From contig NZ_ATHO01000067.1 in assembly GCF_000445065.1 (NCBI RefSeq), forward strand, positions 1 through 35,368: DNA of 35,368 nt, given 5' to 3'. Positions 8,144 to 16,605 of this stretch are shown here, piece after piece. The stretch is from Sphingobium quisquiliarum P25 (GTDB lineage: Bacteria; Pseudomonadota; Alphaproteobacteria; Sphingomonadales; Sphingomonadaceae). The number at the start of each line of letters is the position of its first letter. Position 1 is the first letter of the stretch. The position numbers and the translations under genes are program-made. The notes under the pieces are model-generated. The model saw only the letters and a list, made by a program, of their open reading frames with translations. It was not told where the DNA came from and made no database searches.

Positions 8144-9054
8144 CTCTCATCCGCGATGCGCTTGATCGCTTCGCCCAGCAGGGGCGCGATCGGCAGGTGG
8201 CGGATGCTCTTGGCGGTGCACACGGCGTCAGTCCCCTGGATCGAATCGGTGATCACCAGTTCCTTGAGTTCCGACGCTTCGACGCGCGCCACCGCGCCGC
8301 CCGACAGCACGCCATGGCTGACATAGGCGACCACATCCTCGGCGCCCGCAGCCTTCAATGCGCCAGCCGCGTTGCACAGCGTCCCCGCCGAATCGACGAT
8401 GTCGTCGATCAGCACGCAGAAACGGCCCTTTACGTCGCCGATGATGTTCATCACTTCCGACTCGCCCGCGCGCTCGCGCCGCTTGTCGACGATGGCGAGG
8501 GGGGCGTTGTCCAGCCGCTTGGCAAGGGCGCGAGCGCGCACCACGCCGCCGACATCGGGCGACACGACCATCAGGTTGCGGTCGCCAAAGCGCGCCTGGA
8601 TATCGGCCGACATCACCGGCGCGCCGAACAGATTGTCAGTCGGAATATCGAAAAAACCCTGGATCTGCCCGGCATGCAGATCGACAGAAAGGACGCGGTT
8701 CGCGCCCGCCGTGGTGATGAGGTTCGCGACGAGCTTTGCGGAAATCGGGGTGCGGGGGCCGGGCTTCCGGTCCTGCCGGGCATAGCCGAAATAGGGGACG
8801 ACCGCCGTGATTCGCTTGGCCGACGCGCGCTTGAGCGCATCGATCATGATCAGCAATTCCATCAGATTGTCGTTGGTGGGATAGCTGGTCGACTGGATCA
8901 CGAACACGTCTTCGCCGCGCACATTTTCGTGGATTTCCACGAAAACTTCCTCGTCGGCGAAGCGGCGGACGCTCGCGTCGGTCAGGGGGATCTCGATATA
9001 GTCGGCAATGGCGGCCGCGAGCGGCTTGTTGGAATTGCCGGTCATGAGTTTCAT
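8119..9054 (-). CDS. prs: Ribose-phosphate pyrophosphokinase
   Basis: PRPP synthase: ribose 5-phosphate + ATP to 5-phosphoribosyl 1-pyrophosphate + AMP, feeding purine, pyrimidine, histidine, tryptophan and NAD synthesis. The 311 residues match bacterial Prs. Visible motifs are [13 protein letters not shown] at the start, the [10 protein letters not shown] catalytic flexible-loop region, [13 protein letters not shown], and the PRPP-binding loop [13 protein letters not shown] chose the ATG at 9054; the frame is open for 33 more codons upstream, but those residues are not Prs-like. It is divergent from nadE, an enzyme of a PRPP-consuming pathway. Confidence 0.97.
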   Translation of the reverse strand: MKLMTGNSNKPLAAAIADYIEIPLTDASVRRFADEEVFVEIHENVRGEDVFVIQSTSYPTNDNLMELLIMIDALKRASAKRITAVVPYFGYARQDRKPGPRTPISAKLVANLITTAGANRVLSVDLHAGQIQGFFDIPTDNLFGAPVMSADIQARFGDRNLMVVSPDVGGVVRARALAKRLDNAPLAIVDKRRERAGESEVMNIIGDVKGRFCVLIDDIVDSAGTLCNAAGALKAAGAEDVVAYVSHGVLSGGAVARVEASELKELVITDSIQGTDAVCTAKSIRHLPIAPLLGEAIKRIADESSVSSLFD

Positions 9055-9128
9055 GGCCTTGACCCCCGTGACGAATTGATGACGCTGCTTGAAACGCGGC
9101 CCCTTTAGCGGTGGTTGCGGCGGCTGGA

Positions 9129-9146
9129 AAGGCGCTTTTGCGCCTT
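9129..9146. promoter_or_regulatory. Perfect palindrome in the prs-nadE divergent region
   Basis: AAGGCGC-TTTT-GCGCCTT: 7-bp perfect arms with a 4-nt TTTT loop, 28 nt before the nadE ATG. It could be a hairpin in the nadE leader or an operator. It does not resemble the NrtR consensus I know. Confidence 0.4.
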
Positions 9147-9174
9147 GGGGCAAAATGCACTAGGGCGCTCGCCC

Positions 9175-10830
9175 ATGACCGACAAACTTGTGATCGCCCT
9201 GGCCCAGACCACGCAGTCCGTGGGCGATCTTGCCGCCAATGCCGATGCGATGCTGCAATGGCGCGAACGGGCGGCGGGCGCCGACCTCATCATTTTCCCC
9301 GAATTGCAGTTGATCGGCTATCCCCCTGAGGATCTGGTGCTCAAGCCCGCTCTGGTCGACAGGGCCAATCGGGAGCTTGACCGGCTGGCGCAGGCGACGG
9401 CCGATGGCGGCCCCGCCATGCTGGTGGGCACGGTCGTCGCGTCGCAGGGCGTGCTGTTCAACGTCGTCGCTCTGCTGGAAAATGGCGCGGTCACGGCGAT
9501 CCGGCAGAAGCGCGAGCTGCCCAATTATGGGACGTTCGATGAAAAGCGGCTGTTCGCGCCCGGTCCGCTGCCCGCGCCGATCGACTTTCGCGGCGTGAAG
9601 ATCGGCGTGCCCATCTGTGAGGATATCTGGTTTCCCTTCGTCACCGCCCATCTGCGGGCCGAAGGGGCGGAATTGCTGATCAGTCCCAATGGCAGCCCGT
9701 TCGAAGTGGACAAGGACGACCGCCGTATCAACGCCGTCGCGGGCACGCGCGTGCGGGAAACCGGCCTGCCGCTGATCTACGTCAACCGCGTCGGTGGCCA
9801 GGACGAACTGGCCTTCGACGGCGCGTCCTTCGTCATGGGCGCGGACCTTTCCATCGCCCACCAGCTTCCCGATTGGGAAGAGGCGCTGGTGCTGACGGAA
9901 TGGGAGAAATGGGACGGCCAGTGGCTGTGCCTTCCGGGCGAGCGCCACAGTCTGGATGAGCGGCCCGCCGACATCTACAACGCCATGGTCATCGCCTTGC
10001 GCGACTATGTGGACCGCAATCGCTTCCCCGGCGTGGTGCTGGGCCTCTCTGGCGGCATCGATTCGGCGCTGTCCGCCGCCGTCGCGGTCGATGCGCTGGG
10101 GCCGGACCGGGTTTGGTGCGTGATGATGCCGTCGCGCTTTACCAGCCAGGACAGCCTGGACGACGCCGTCGAATGCGCCCGGCTGCTGGGCGCCCGCTAT
10201 GACGTCATCCCGATCGAACCGGGCGTGGACGCGTTCGACGCCATGCTGGGGGACGTCTTCGCCGGGCGGCAGCGCGACCTCAGCGAGGAGAATATCCAGT
10301 CGCGCATTCGCGGCGTGCTGCTGATGGGCCTCTCCAACAAGTTCGGCCATATGCTGCTGACCACCGGCAACAAGAGCGAGATGTCGGTGGGCTATGCCAC
10401 CATCTATGGCGACATGGCGGGAGGATATTCGGTGCTAAAGGACGCCTACAAGACCACCGTGTTCGACCTCAGCCGCTGGCGCAATGCGCACATGCCCTCG
10501 CTGGGCAAGGGACCCGCTGGCCCGGTGATGCCCGACCGGGTGATCACCAAGCCGCCCAGCGCCGAACTGCGCGAAGATCAGAAGGATGAGGACAGCTTGC
10601 CGCCCTATGAGTTGCTCGACCCCATCCTCTACGGCCTGGTGGAGGAGGAACTGTCCGTCGAGCAACTCGTGGCCCGCGGCTTCGAGCGTGACATGGTCGC
10701 GCGCATCGAACGGCTGCTCTATGTCGCGGAATATAAGCGCCGCCAGTCGCCCCCTGGAGTGAAGCTCGGCATCCGCAATTTCGGGCGCGACCGCCGCTAT
10801 CCGATCACCAACGCCTTCCGGACGCTGTAA
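9175..10830 (+). CDS. nadE: Glutamine-dependent NAD+ synthetase
   Basis: Last step of NAD synthesis: amidation of nicotinate adenine dinucleotide with ammonia from glutamine. The 551 residues form the two-domain bacterial type. The N-terminal nitrilase-like glutaminase has the Glu-Lys-Cys triad region (FPELQLIGYPPEDL, KRELPNYGTFDEKR, GVPICEDIWFP); the C-terminal synthetase has the ATP-pyrophosphatase P-loop GLSGGIDSALSAA and the TTGNKSEMSVGY segment. I chose the ATG at 9175 (MTDKLVIALAQ); the open frame upstream is not conserved-looking. AGGG lies 9 nt upstream. gltX follows after 4 nt, so the two are probably cotranscribed. Confidence 0.96.
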   Translation: MTDKLVIALAQTTQSVGDLAANADAMLQWRERAAGADLIIFPELQLIGYPPEDLVLKPALVDRANRELDRLAQATADGGPAMLVGTVVASQGVLFNVVALLENGAVTAIRQKRELPNYGTFDEKRLFAPGPLPAPIDFRGVKIGVPICEDIWFPFVTAHLRAEGAELLISPNGSPFEVDKDDRRINAVAGTRVRETGLPLIYVNRVGGQDELAFDGASFVMGADLSIAHQLPDWEEALVLTEWEKWDGQWLCLPGERHSLDERPADIYNAMVIALRDYVDRNRFPGVVLGLSGGIDSALSAAVAVDALGPDRVWCVMMPSRFTSQDSLDDAVECARLLGARYDVIPIEPGVDAFDAMLGDVFAGRQRDLSEENIQSRIRGVLLMGLSNKFGHMLLTTGNKSEMSVGYATIYGDMAGGYSVLKDAYKTTVFDLSRWRNAHMPSLGKGPAGPVMPDRVITKPPSAELREDQKDEDSLPPYELLDPILYGLVEEELSVEQLVARGFERDMVARIERLLYVAEYKRRQSPPGVKLGIRNFGRDRRYPITNAFRTL

Positions 10831-10834
10831 GCCC

Positions 10835-12166
10835 ATGACCGTCACCACCCGTTTCGCCCCTTCGCCGACCGGGCACCTCCATGTCGGCAACATCCGCGCC
10901 GCGCTCCACAACTGGCTGTGGGCCAGGAAAAGCGGCGGCCGCTTCCTCCTGCGGCTGGACGACACGGATCAGGAGCGCTCGCGCCCCGAATATGCCGATG
11001 CGATCCGCGCCGACCTGCGCTGGCTCGGGCTCGACTGGGATGGGGAGGAGCGCCAGTCCGGCCGCTTCGCCCTCTACGAGGAGCGCTTCGAAGCGCTGAA
11101 GGCATCGGGTCACGTCTACCCCGCCTATGAAACCAGCCAGGAACTGGAACTGCGCCGCAAGATACTGCTGGGGCGCGGCCTTCCTCCCGTTTATGATCGT
11201 GCCGCGCTGGCGCTGACCGCTGACCAGATCGCCGCCTATGAGGCAGAGGGGCGCCGGCCGCACTGGCGCTTCCGGCTTGATCATGACCAGCCGATCGTCT
11301 GGACCGACCTTATTCGCGGCGAGCAGCGCTTCGACCCCAGGCTGCTGTCCGATCCCGTTATCCGCCGCGCGGATGGCAGCTGGCTCTACATGCTGCCCTC
11401 GGTGATCGACGATAGCGGCATGGGCGTCACCCATGTGCTGCGCGGAGAGGATCATGTCACCAACACGGCGGCGCAGATCCAGATGTTCGCCGCGCTGGGC
11501 GCGCCCCTGCCGCATTTCGCGCATGAGGCCCTGCTGACCGGAAGCGAGGGCAAGCTGTCCAAGCGGCTGGGGTCGCTGGGCGTCGCGCATTTCCGCGAGA
11601 TCGGCCTTGAGCCCATGGCGCTCGTGTCGATGCTGGCGCGGCTGGGCAGCAGCATGGCGATCGAGCCCTTCACCGATCCCCAGCCGCTTATCGACAGCTT
11701 CGATTTCGCCCATTTCGGCCGCGCCCCCGCGCGCTTCGATGAGGGCGAGCTTGCCCATCTCAACCAGAAGATCGTCCACATGCTGCCTTATGCTGCGGTG
11801 GCGGACAGGCTTCCCGCCGGAATGGACGCCGCCGCATGGGACGCGATCCGCCCCAATCTGGAAAGGGTGGATCAGGCGGGCGACTGGTGGCGCATCGTCA
11901 CCGGACCCGTCGAGGCGCCCGCGCCCGCGCCGGAGGATGGCGATTTTCTACACCTCGCCTCCACCATCCTTGCGGAGCTGAGTTTCGACGCGGACATCTG
12001 GCGCAGGCTGACGGATCGATTGAAGGCGGAGACTGGCCGCAAGGGCAAGGCGCTGTTCCTGCCGTTGCGGCGGGCGCTCACGGGTCTCGATCACGGCCCG
12101 GACATGGGCCAGCTATTGCCGCTGATCGGCCGGGAAGAAGCGGTGCGGCGGCTCAGCCGCGCATAG
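10835..12166 (+). CDS. gltX: Glutamyl-tRNA synthetase, probably the second (GltX2-like) type
   Basis: Class I aminoacyl-tRNA synthetase charging glutamate. It has 443 residues, slightly short for the family. The HIGH-type motif is HVGN (residues 15-18, within SPTGHLHVGNIRAALHNWL) and the KMSKS-type motif is KLSKR (240-244). The cysteines of the zinc site found in many GluRS (after YPAYET) are absent. The N-terminal motif form resembles the second GluRS encoded by many alphaproteobacteria, some of which act on tRNA-Gln for the GatCAB pathway; whether this is the only copy cannot be seen here. It starts 4 nt after nadE and overlaps the convergent hydrolase gene by 14 bp. Confidence 0.93.
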   Translation: MTVTTRFAPSPTGHLHVGNIRAALHNWLWARKSGGRFLLRLDDTDQERSRPEYADAIRADLRWLGLDWDGEERQSGRFALYEERFEALKASGHVYPAYETSQELELRRKILLGRGLPPVYDRAALALTADQIAAYEAEGRRPHWRFRLDHDQPIVWTDLIRGEQRFDPRLLSDPVIRRADGSWLYMLPSVIDDSGMGVTHVLRGEDHVTNTAAQIQMFAALGAPLPHFAHEALLTGSEGKLSKRLGSLGVAHFREIGLEPMALVSMLARLGSSMAIEPFTDPQPLIDSFDFAHFGRAPARFDEGELAHLNQKIVHMLPYAAVADRLPAGMDAAAWDAIRPNLERVDQAGDWWRIVTGPVEAPAPAPEDGDFLHLASTILAELSFDADIWRRLTDRLKAETGRKGKALFLPLRRALTGLDHGPDMGQLLPLIGREEAVRRLSRA

Positions 12167-12947
12167 TTTCCAGCGCGCGGCCCACCGCCAATATGCCTTC
12201 GGGGGCGACGGCAAAGCCCATATGGGTGCAGTCCACCTCGATCGCATGATCCCGCTCGCCTGCCCGCCCCCTGGCGCATTCGGGCAGGATCACCCCGTCG
12301 CGGCGCGACCAGAGCGCGACCGTGGGCACCTCCGGCTTTTCTTCCCTGCGGCAGGTGAAGGGAGGCCGGTCGACCGGAAAGCCCGACACCAGCTGATAGA
12401 TCCGCCAGGCGTGATTGGCGCGCGGGTCGCCGGAAAAGGGCGTGCCCATGGTGACGACGCCGCCCACCTTGCCGCGCGCGAACTTGGCATATTCCCGCGC
12501 GAACAGGCCGCCCAGGCTCCACCCGATCAGCGTCACCGGCTCGCCATTGCTGCGCCGTATCTGGTCCACGCGGCGGTCGATCTGGTGCAGGCTGTCGACG
12601 CGCGGCCCGAAATTGCGGCCCATGCCCCAGCCATGCGCTTCGAATCCGGCTGCCTCCAATATGGCGCGCAGCGGCTCCATCCTGTGCTCCGACGCCAGCA
12701 GGCCGGGCAGCAGCAATAATTGCCGCCCGTCCCCCTTTATCGTGGCGGCGAGTGACGCGGCCTGCGCCTTGGTGCGCGCCAGGTCGAACGGCATGGACGC
12801 ATTGCCCAGCAAATGCTGGAGCGGCGGCCGCTCCGCCGCAGGAGGCCCGCCAGCGAAACGCCCTTTCCAGAAACTCGCAATGGCGTCGGCATAAGGCGGC
12901 ACGAGACGATAATCCTCCAGCACGATGGCGAAAGATGACATTCTCAT
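12153..12947 (-). CDS. Alpha/beta-fold hydrolase
   Basis: 264-residue cytoplasmic alpha/beta hydrolase of unknown substrate. A serine nucleophile elbow GWSLGG is at residues 142-147 (Ser144), preceded by a typical LLLLPGLLASEHRMEPLR strand-turn-helix. Likely Asp (SRRDGVI, ~217) and His (DCTHMGF, ~242) complete the triad. Lipase/esterase-like activity is plausible; it resembles the group of sphingomonad hydrolases related to PGAP1-like acyl hydrolases, but I cannot assign a substrate. The start is uncertain: ATG at 12947 or 12941, neither with a good ribosome-binding site. The 3' end overlaps that of gltX by 14 bp. Confidence 0.82.
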   Translation of the reverse strand: MRMSSFAIVLEDYRLVPPYADAIASFWKGRFAGGPPAAERPPLQHLLGNASMPFDLARTKAQAASLAATIKGDGRQLLLLPGLLASEHRMEPLRAILEAAGFEAHGWGMGRNFGPRVDSLHQIDRRVDQIRRSNGEPVTLIGWSLGGLFAREYAKFARGKVGGVVTMGTPFSGDPRANHAWRIYQLVSGFPVDRPPFTCRREEKPEVPTVALWSRRDGVILPECARGRAGERDHAIEVDCTHMGFAVAPEGILAVGRALETMRG

Positions 12948-13013
12948 GACAAATGCACCGCGCGTCCAGAGGTTTCACCCCTTTGGCAAACGGTTCGCCG
13001 ATTATGACAGCGG

Positions 13014-13913
13014 TCAGGGCGCGAGCGGGGATGTCTGCGCGACCGGCTCTCCATCAACGGCCCGCAACTGGCGCGGTTCCAATATTGCCGCCGTTTCGAT
13101 CAGGTCGAGCGCGCGGCGGGCCTCCAGATAGCGGCGGGCGAGCTGCATCCAGCGGTCGGCGGCGGCGCGGCCGGGCAGTTGCTCCACTTCGGCCAGGGCC
13201 GGGGCGACGCGGCCCGCATCCATGAAGCGGATGGCCCGGTCTATCGCGGCCTGCGGGCGGGGCGAGGGCGTGGACGCGCGCCGGATGGTGATCAACTCGC
13301 GCGCCTCATGCTCCAATGCTTCCCACCAGCTCGTATTCGGACCGGGCGTCGTCAGCCGGTCGGCAATGCCCGCAAGGCCGCCGCGCAGGTCGCCCAGCGT
13401 CACTGGCTCGCGCGCGGCATTGATGATGGTGGCGACGGCGCGCGGCTGTGCCTGGCCGAAGCGAAGCCGCAACTGCCCCTCGATATAGCCAAGCGGCGTC
13501 CCGCTATCCAGCGCGCGCCGGGCGGCGAAGGCGACCAGCAGCCCCTCCGCGCGCGCGGCGTTGCTGGACGCGGCCTGCGCCTCCACCGTGATGCGATTGA
13601 GCCGCTGTTCCAGTTGCACCACGCGCCCGTCCAGCATCTGCGCCGCGTCGTTCGACAGGGGGCGCATGGGCGCGCCCGGCGCAGCCATGCCGCGCAGATA
13701 AGGGTCCGGCGCAACGGCCGTCTGCCGCGCGCCGCTGCCCCAGCGGCCCTGAAAATAGGGCAGGGCAAACAGGGTGATCACGATACCGGCGATGAAGGCC
13801 AGCAGCGCCAGGGCCAGCACTAGCCACGGCCCGCGCCGTTTGGCGGGGGGCGGCGGCGGAATCGTGGCGTTCGCCCCAGCGCCCTCGTCGCTCATCGAAA
13901 GACTATCTTCCAT
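13014..13913 (-). CDS. Mitofilin-like membrane protein (COG4223 type, Mic60 candidate)
   Basis: 299-residue protein with a Pro-rich cytoplasmic N terminus, one membrane segment (about residues 30-54), an alpha-helical, Ala/Gln/Arg-rich region (about 88-125) likely to form a coiled coil, and a helical C-terminal domain. This layout and its position directly after hemC-hemD match the alphaproteobacterial mitofilin/Mic60 relatives, proteins tied to shaping inner-membrane invaginations and contact with the outer membrane. Identification rests on architecture and neighbourhood more than on a signature residue. Start: ATG at 13913, 9 nt after the hemD stop (reinitiation likely); ATG at 13895 is possible. 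Confidence 0.75.
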   Translation of the reverse strand: MEDSLSMSDEGAGANATIPPPPPAKRRGPWLVLALALLAFIAGIVITLFALPYFQGRWGSGARQTAVAPDPYLRGMAAPGAPMRPLSNDAAQMLDGRVVQLEQRLNRITVEAQAASSNAARAEGLLVAFAARRALDSGTPLGYIEGQLRLRFGQAQPRAVATIINAAREPVTLGDLRGGLAGIADRLTTPGPNTSWWEALEHEARELITIRRASTPSPRPQAAIDRAIRFMDAGRVAPALAEVEQLPGRAAADRWMQLARRYLEARRALDLIETAAILEPRQLRAVDGEPVAQTSPLAP

Positions 13914-13922
13914 CGGGCGGGA

Positions 13923-14591
13923 TCATTCGCACAATTGGGCGGCCAGGGCCAGCATCCTCTCATCATCCGGGAAATCGGGGGCCTGCGCGCTCGCCCAGCC
14001 ATTCCCGCACATGGCGATCGCGGCGGGGCTGATGGCGACGATGTGCAACTGCGCGCGCTCATGCGGGGGGACGAGCATCGCGGCCTTCTCCCCCGCGCGC
14101 GGCGAATGGATCAGCAGCACCGCGCCGGGTTGCAGCAACCCCGTCAGTTCGGTCCCTGCGCGGCTGACCATCTCATAGATGACCGTCCGCTGGATGGAGA
14201 GCGGGCCTTGCGCGATCGAAGCCACGGTGCGCCCGCCCAGATGCAGCACCCGGCGGTGTCCGTCCGCCGCGATGCGGGCCGCGATGGCGTTGCCGTCCTG
14301 ATCGCCCGGAACCACCTCTTCAAATCCCTGCGCCTGCAACGCCCGCGCCGTCGCCCCGCCCACCGCATAGGCGGGTAAGGCGCGATAGGCGGCCAGTTGC
14401 GGCCCTGCCAGCCGCGCCCCCTGCGCGCTGGTCAGCAGCAGCGCGTCGAACTGTTCCGGCGGCGGCGGCGTCCACGGCACGGGCCTGGCTTCGAACAGCG
14501 GGCACAGGCGATAGTCCAGCCCCAGCCGCGCCGCCCGCGCGGCGGTCTCCCCCGCGCCGGGTTCGGGCCGCAGGATGATGACCCGCGTCAC
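13923..14591 (-). CDS. hemD: Uroporphyrinogen-III synthase
   Basis: Cyclises and inverts ring D of hydroxymethylbilane to give uroporphyrinogen III in tetrapyrrole synthesis. 222 residues, the usual length for this poorly conserved family. Recognisable stretches are VIILRPEPGAGETAARAARLG, FDALLLTSAQGARL, AYAVGGATARALQAQGF and LLIHSPRAGE. The start is a GTG overlapping the hemC stop in GTGA (14588-14591), so it is translationally coupled; a longer open frame upstream overlaps hemC and is unlikely to be used. The context (hemC before, mitofilin-like gene after) is strong support. Confidence 0.9.
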   Translation of the reverse strand: MTRVIILRPEPGAGETAARAARLGLDYRLCPLFEARPVPWTPPPPEQFDALLLTSAQGARLAGPQLAAYRALPAYAVGGATARALQAQGFEEVVPGDQDGNAIAARIAADGHRRVLHLGGRTVASIAQGPLSIQRTVIYEMVSRAGTELTGLLQPGAVLLIHSPRAGEKAAMLVPPHERAQLHIVAISPAAIAMCGNGWASAQAPDFPDDERMLALAAQLCE

Positions 14592-15526
14592 GCTTCGAAC
14601 AGGGCGCGAAGCTCCGGGCTGGCGCGCTCCAGCAGCGATCGCCCAAGATCTTCCGCCTCCGCCGATGCGCCGCGCGCGATGACGCGCTCCTCGCGCACCA
14701 CCTCCTGGCCATCGGGGCTCAATATCTCGGCACGCAGGACGATGGCTCCGCCGTCCAGTTGCGCGAGCGCCGCGATCGGGGAGTGGCAGGTGCCGCTCAG
14801 GCCTTTCAGCACCGCACGTTCGGCCATGACGCAATCATAGGTATCCGCGTCGCTGATCGCGGCCAGCAGCGCCAGCATCTCCCCATTATCGCTCAATGTT
14901 TCGATGCCGACAGCGCCCTGGGATGGCGCGGGCAGCATGACGTCAAGGGGAATGGCCGTGCCCACATCATGCTGCCCCAGCCGGTCCAGCCCAGCCGCCG
15001 CCAGCAAGGTCGCATGCGCTTCCCCCGCCGCCAGCTTGGCAAGGCGGGTGGCGACATTGCCCCGGAACAGAATTACCTCCGCATCCGGCCGCAGGCGCTT
15101 GACCTGCGCCGCGCGGCGCGGCGAACTGCTGCCCACCACCGGCCGCTCCGGCAGCGCGGCAAAGCTGTCCACGCCCACCAGCCGGTCGCGCACGTCGGCG
15201 CGGGGCAGCATGGCGGCGATGCGGATGGCATCGGGGCGCAGCGTCTCCACATCCTTCATCGAATGGACGGCGAAGTCGATCTCCCCCGCCAGCAGTGCAC
15301 GGTCCAGTTCCTTGGTCCACAGCGCCTTGCCGCCGATTTCGGCGAGTGCGCGGTCCTGAATGCGGTCGCCGCTCGTCTGCACCACCACCGTTTCGATCAT
15401 GGCGCTTTCCCATCCATGCCGGGCGCACAGCGCCTCCGCCGTCATCCTGGCCTGCGCCAGCGCGAGCGGGGAGCCTCTGGTGCCGAGGCGAAGGGGGCGG
15501 CCGGGAAGGGATGAAGGCAGCGTCAT
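14588..15526 (-). CDS. hemC: Hydroxymethylbilane synthase (porphobilinogen deaminase)
   Basis: Polymerises four porphobilinogens into hydroxymethylbilane. 312 residues, normal length. The dipyrromethane-cofactor cysteine is Cys247 in LSGTCHSPIAA; the catalytic Asp lies in HSMKDVET (~92); the substrate-binding GSSSPRRAAQ block is at 132-141. It starts at 15526 and is divergent from tsaD with only 44 nt between the start codons; that gap contains a 20-bp near-perfect palindrome. It is first of a hemC-hemD-mitofilin-like operon. Confidence 0.97.
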   Translation of the reverse strand: MTLPSSLPGRPLRLGTRGSPLALAQARMTAEALCARHGWESAMIETVVVQTSGDRIQDRALAEIGGKALWTKELDRALLAGEIDFAVHSMKDVETLRPDAIRIAAMLPRADVRDRLVGVDSFAALPERPVVGSSSPRRAAQVKRLRPDAEVILFRGNVATRLAKLAAGEAHATLLAAAGLDRLGQHDVGTAIPLDVMLPAPSQGAVGIETLSDNGEMLALLAAISDADTYDCVMAERAVLKGLSGTCHSPIAALAQLDGGAIVLRAEILSPDGQEVVREERVIARGASAEAEDLGRSLLERASPELRALFEA

Positions 15527-15538
15527 ATCCCGCTTGCT

Positions 15539-15558
15539 CTAATGACCGCGGGCATTAG
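15539..15558. promoter_or_regulatory. 20-bp near-perfect palindrome between hemC and tsaD
   Basis: CTAATGACCGCGGGCATTAG reads the same on both strands except for one mismatched pair (15545/15552), with CCGCGG at its centre. It sits inside the 44-nt gap between the divergent start codons, ends 12 nt before the tsaD ATG and begins 12 nt before the hemC ATG. This is the geometry of an operator shared by two promoters; no regulator can be named from sequence. Confidence 0.5.
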
Positions 15559-15570
15559 ATGGAAGCAGCA

Positions 15571-16605
15571 ATGACGATCATCCTGGGCCTGGAATCAAGC
15601 TGCGACGAAACTGCGGCAGCGCTGGTTACGGCGGACGGCAGGATATTGGCCCATCGCCTCGCCACGCAGGAAGAGGCGCATCGCCCCTATGGCGGCGTCG
15701 TGCCGGAAATCGCCGCCCGCGCCCATGTGGAGGCTTTGAGCCCGCTGGTGGAGGCGGTGCTGGCCGATGCGGACATGACTTTAGATCAGGTGGACGTGAT
15801 CGCGGCGACGGCGGGACCGGGCTTGATCGGCGGCGTCATGGTGGGGCTTGTCACCGGCAAGGCGCTGGCCCATGCGGCGGGCAAGCCGCTGGTCGCTGTC
15901 AACCATCTGGAAGGGCATGCCCTTTCCCCACGGCTTGCCGATCCCTCGCTGCAATTCCCCTATCTGCTCCTCTTGGTGTCGGGCGGCCATTGCCAGCTGC
16001 TTCTCGTGCGCGGCCCCGGCGACTATGCCCGGCTCGCCACCACCATCGACGATGCGTCGGGCGAGGCGTTCGACAAGACCGCGAAGCTGCTGGGCCTTGG
16101 CTATCCCGGCGGCCCGGCGGTGGAAAAGGCCGCTGCCGGGGGCGATCCCAGCGCGGTGCCGTTGCCGCGCCCGCTGGTGGGCACGGCCGAACCGCATTTT
16201 TCCTTCGCGGGGCTTAAAAGCGCGGTGATGCGCGCGGCGCAATCGGGCCGTTATTCGACCGAAGATATCGCCGCCAGCTTCCAGCAGGCGGTGATCGATT
16301 GCCTGGTCGACCGCACCGGACGGCAGCTTGCAAGCCATGGGCACGTCACCGCGCTGGTCGTCGCTGGCGGGGTCGCCGCGAACCAGTCGATCCGCGCGGC
16401 GCTCGAATCGCTTGCCAGTCAGCATGGCCTGCCCTTCGTCGCGCCGCCGCTCTGGTTGTGCACCGACAATGCGGCGATGATCGCCTGGGCCGGTGCGGAA
16501 CGCTATGCTGCGGGTCTGGTCGATGATCTGACGGTTCCGGCCCGGCCGCGCTGGCCGCTGGACCCGGCGGCGGAAAAGGCGCGTGGGGCGGGGGTGAAGG
16601 CATGA
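15571..16605 (+). CDS. tsaD: tRNA N6-adenosine threonylcarbamoyltransferase
   Basis: Transfers the threonylcarbamoyl group to A37 of ANN-decoding tRNAs, acting with TsaB and TsaE. 344 residues, normal length. Visible motifs: [14 protein letters not shown] at the N terminus, the metal ligands in NHLEGH (His112, His116), [33 protein letters not shown] and [12 protein letters not shown]. Start: ATG at 15571 has GGAAG 5 nt upstream; the ATG at 15559 in the same frame is an alternative. Its stop overlaps the gpsA start (ATGA). Confidence 0.96.
   Translation: MTIILGLESSCDETAAALVTADGRILAHRLATQEEAHRPYGGVVPEIAARAHVEALSPLVEAVLADADMTLDQVDVIAATAGPGLIGGVMVGLVTGKALAHAAGKPLVAVNHLEGHALSPRLADPSLQFPYLLLLVSGGHCQLLLVRGPGDYARLATTIDDASGEAFDKTAKLLGLGYPGGPAVEKAAAGGDPSAVPLPRPLVGTAEPHFSFAGLKSAVMRAAQSGRYSTEDIAASFQQAVIDCLVDRTGRQLASHGHVTALVVAGGVAANQSIRAALESLASQHGLPFVAPPLWLCTDNAAMIAWAGAERYAAGLVDDLTVPARPRWPLDPAAEKARGAGVKA

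Noticed and set aside
9160..10350. A 396-codon open frame on the minus strand inside nadE
   Set aside because: It is antisense to the clear NadE domains and has a low-complexity composition.
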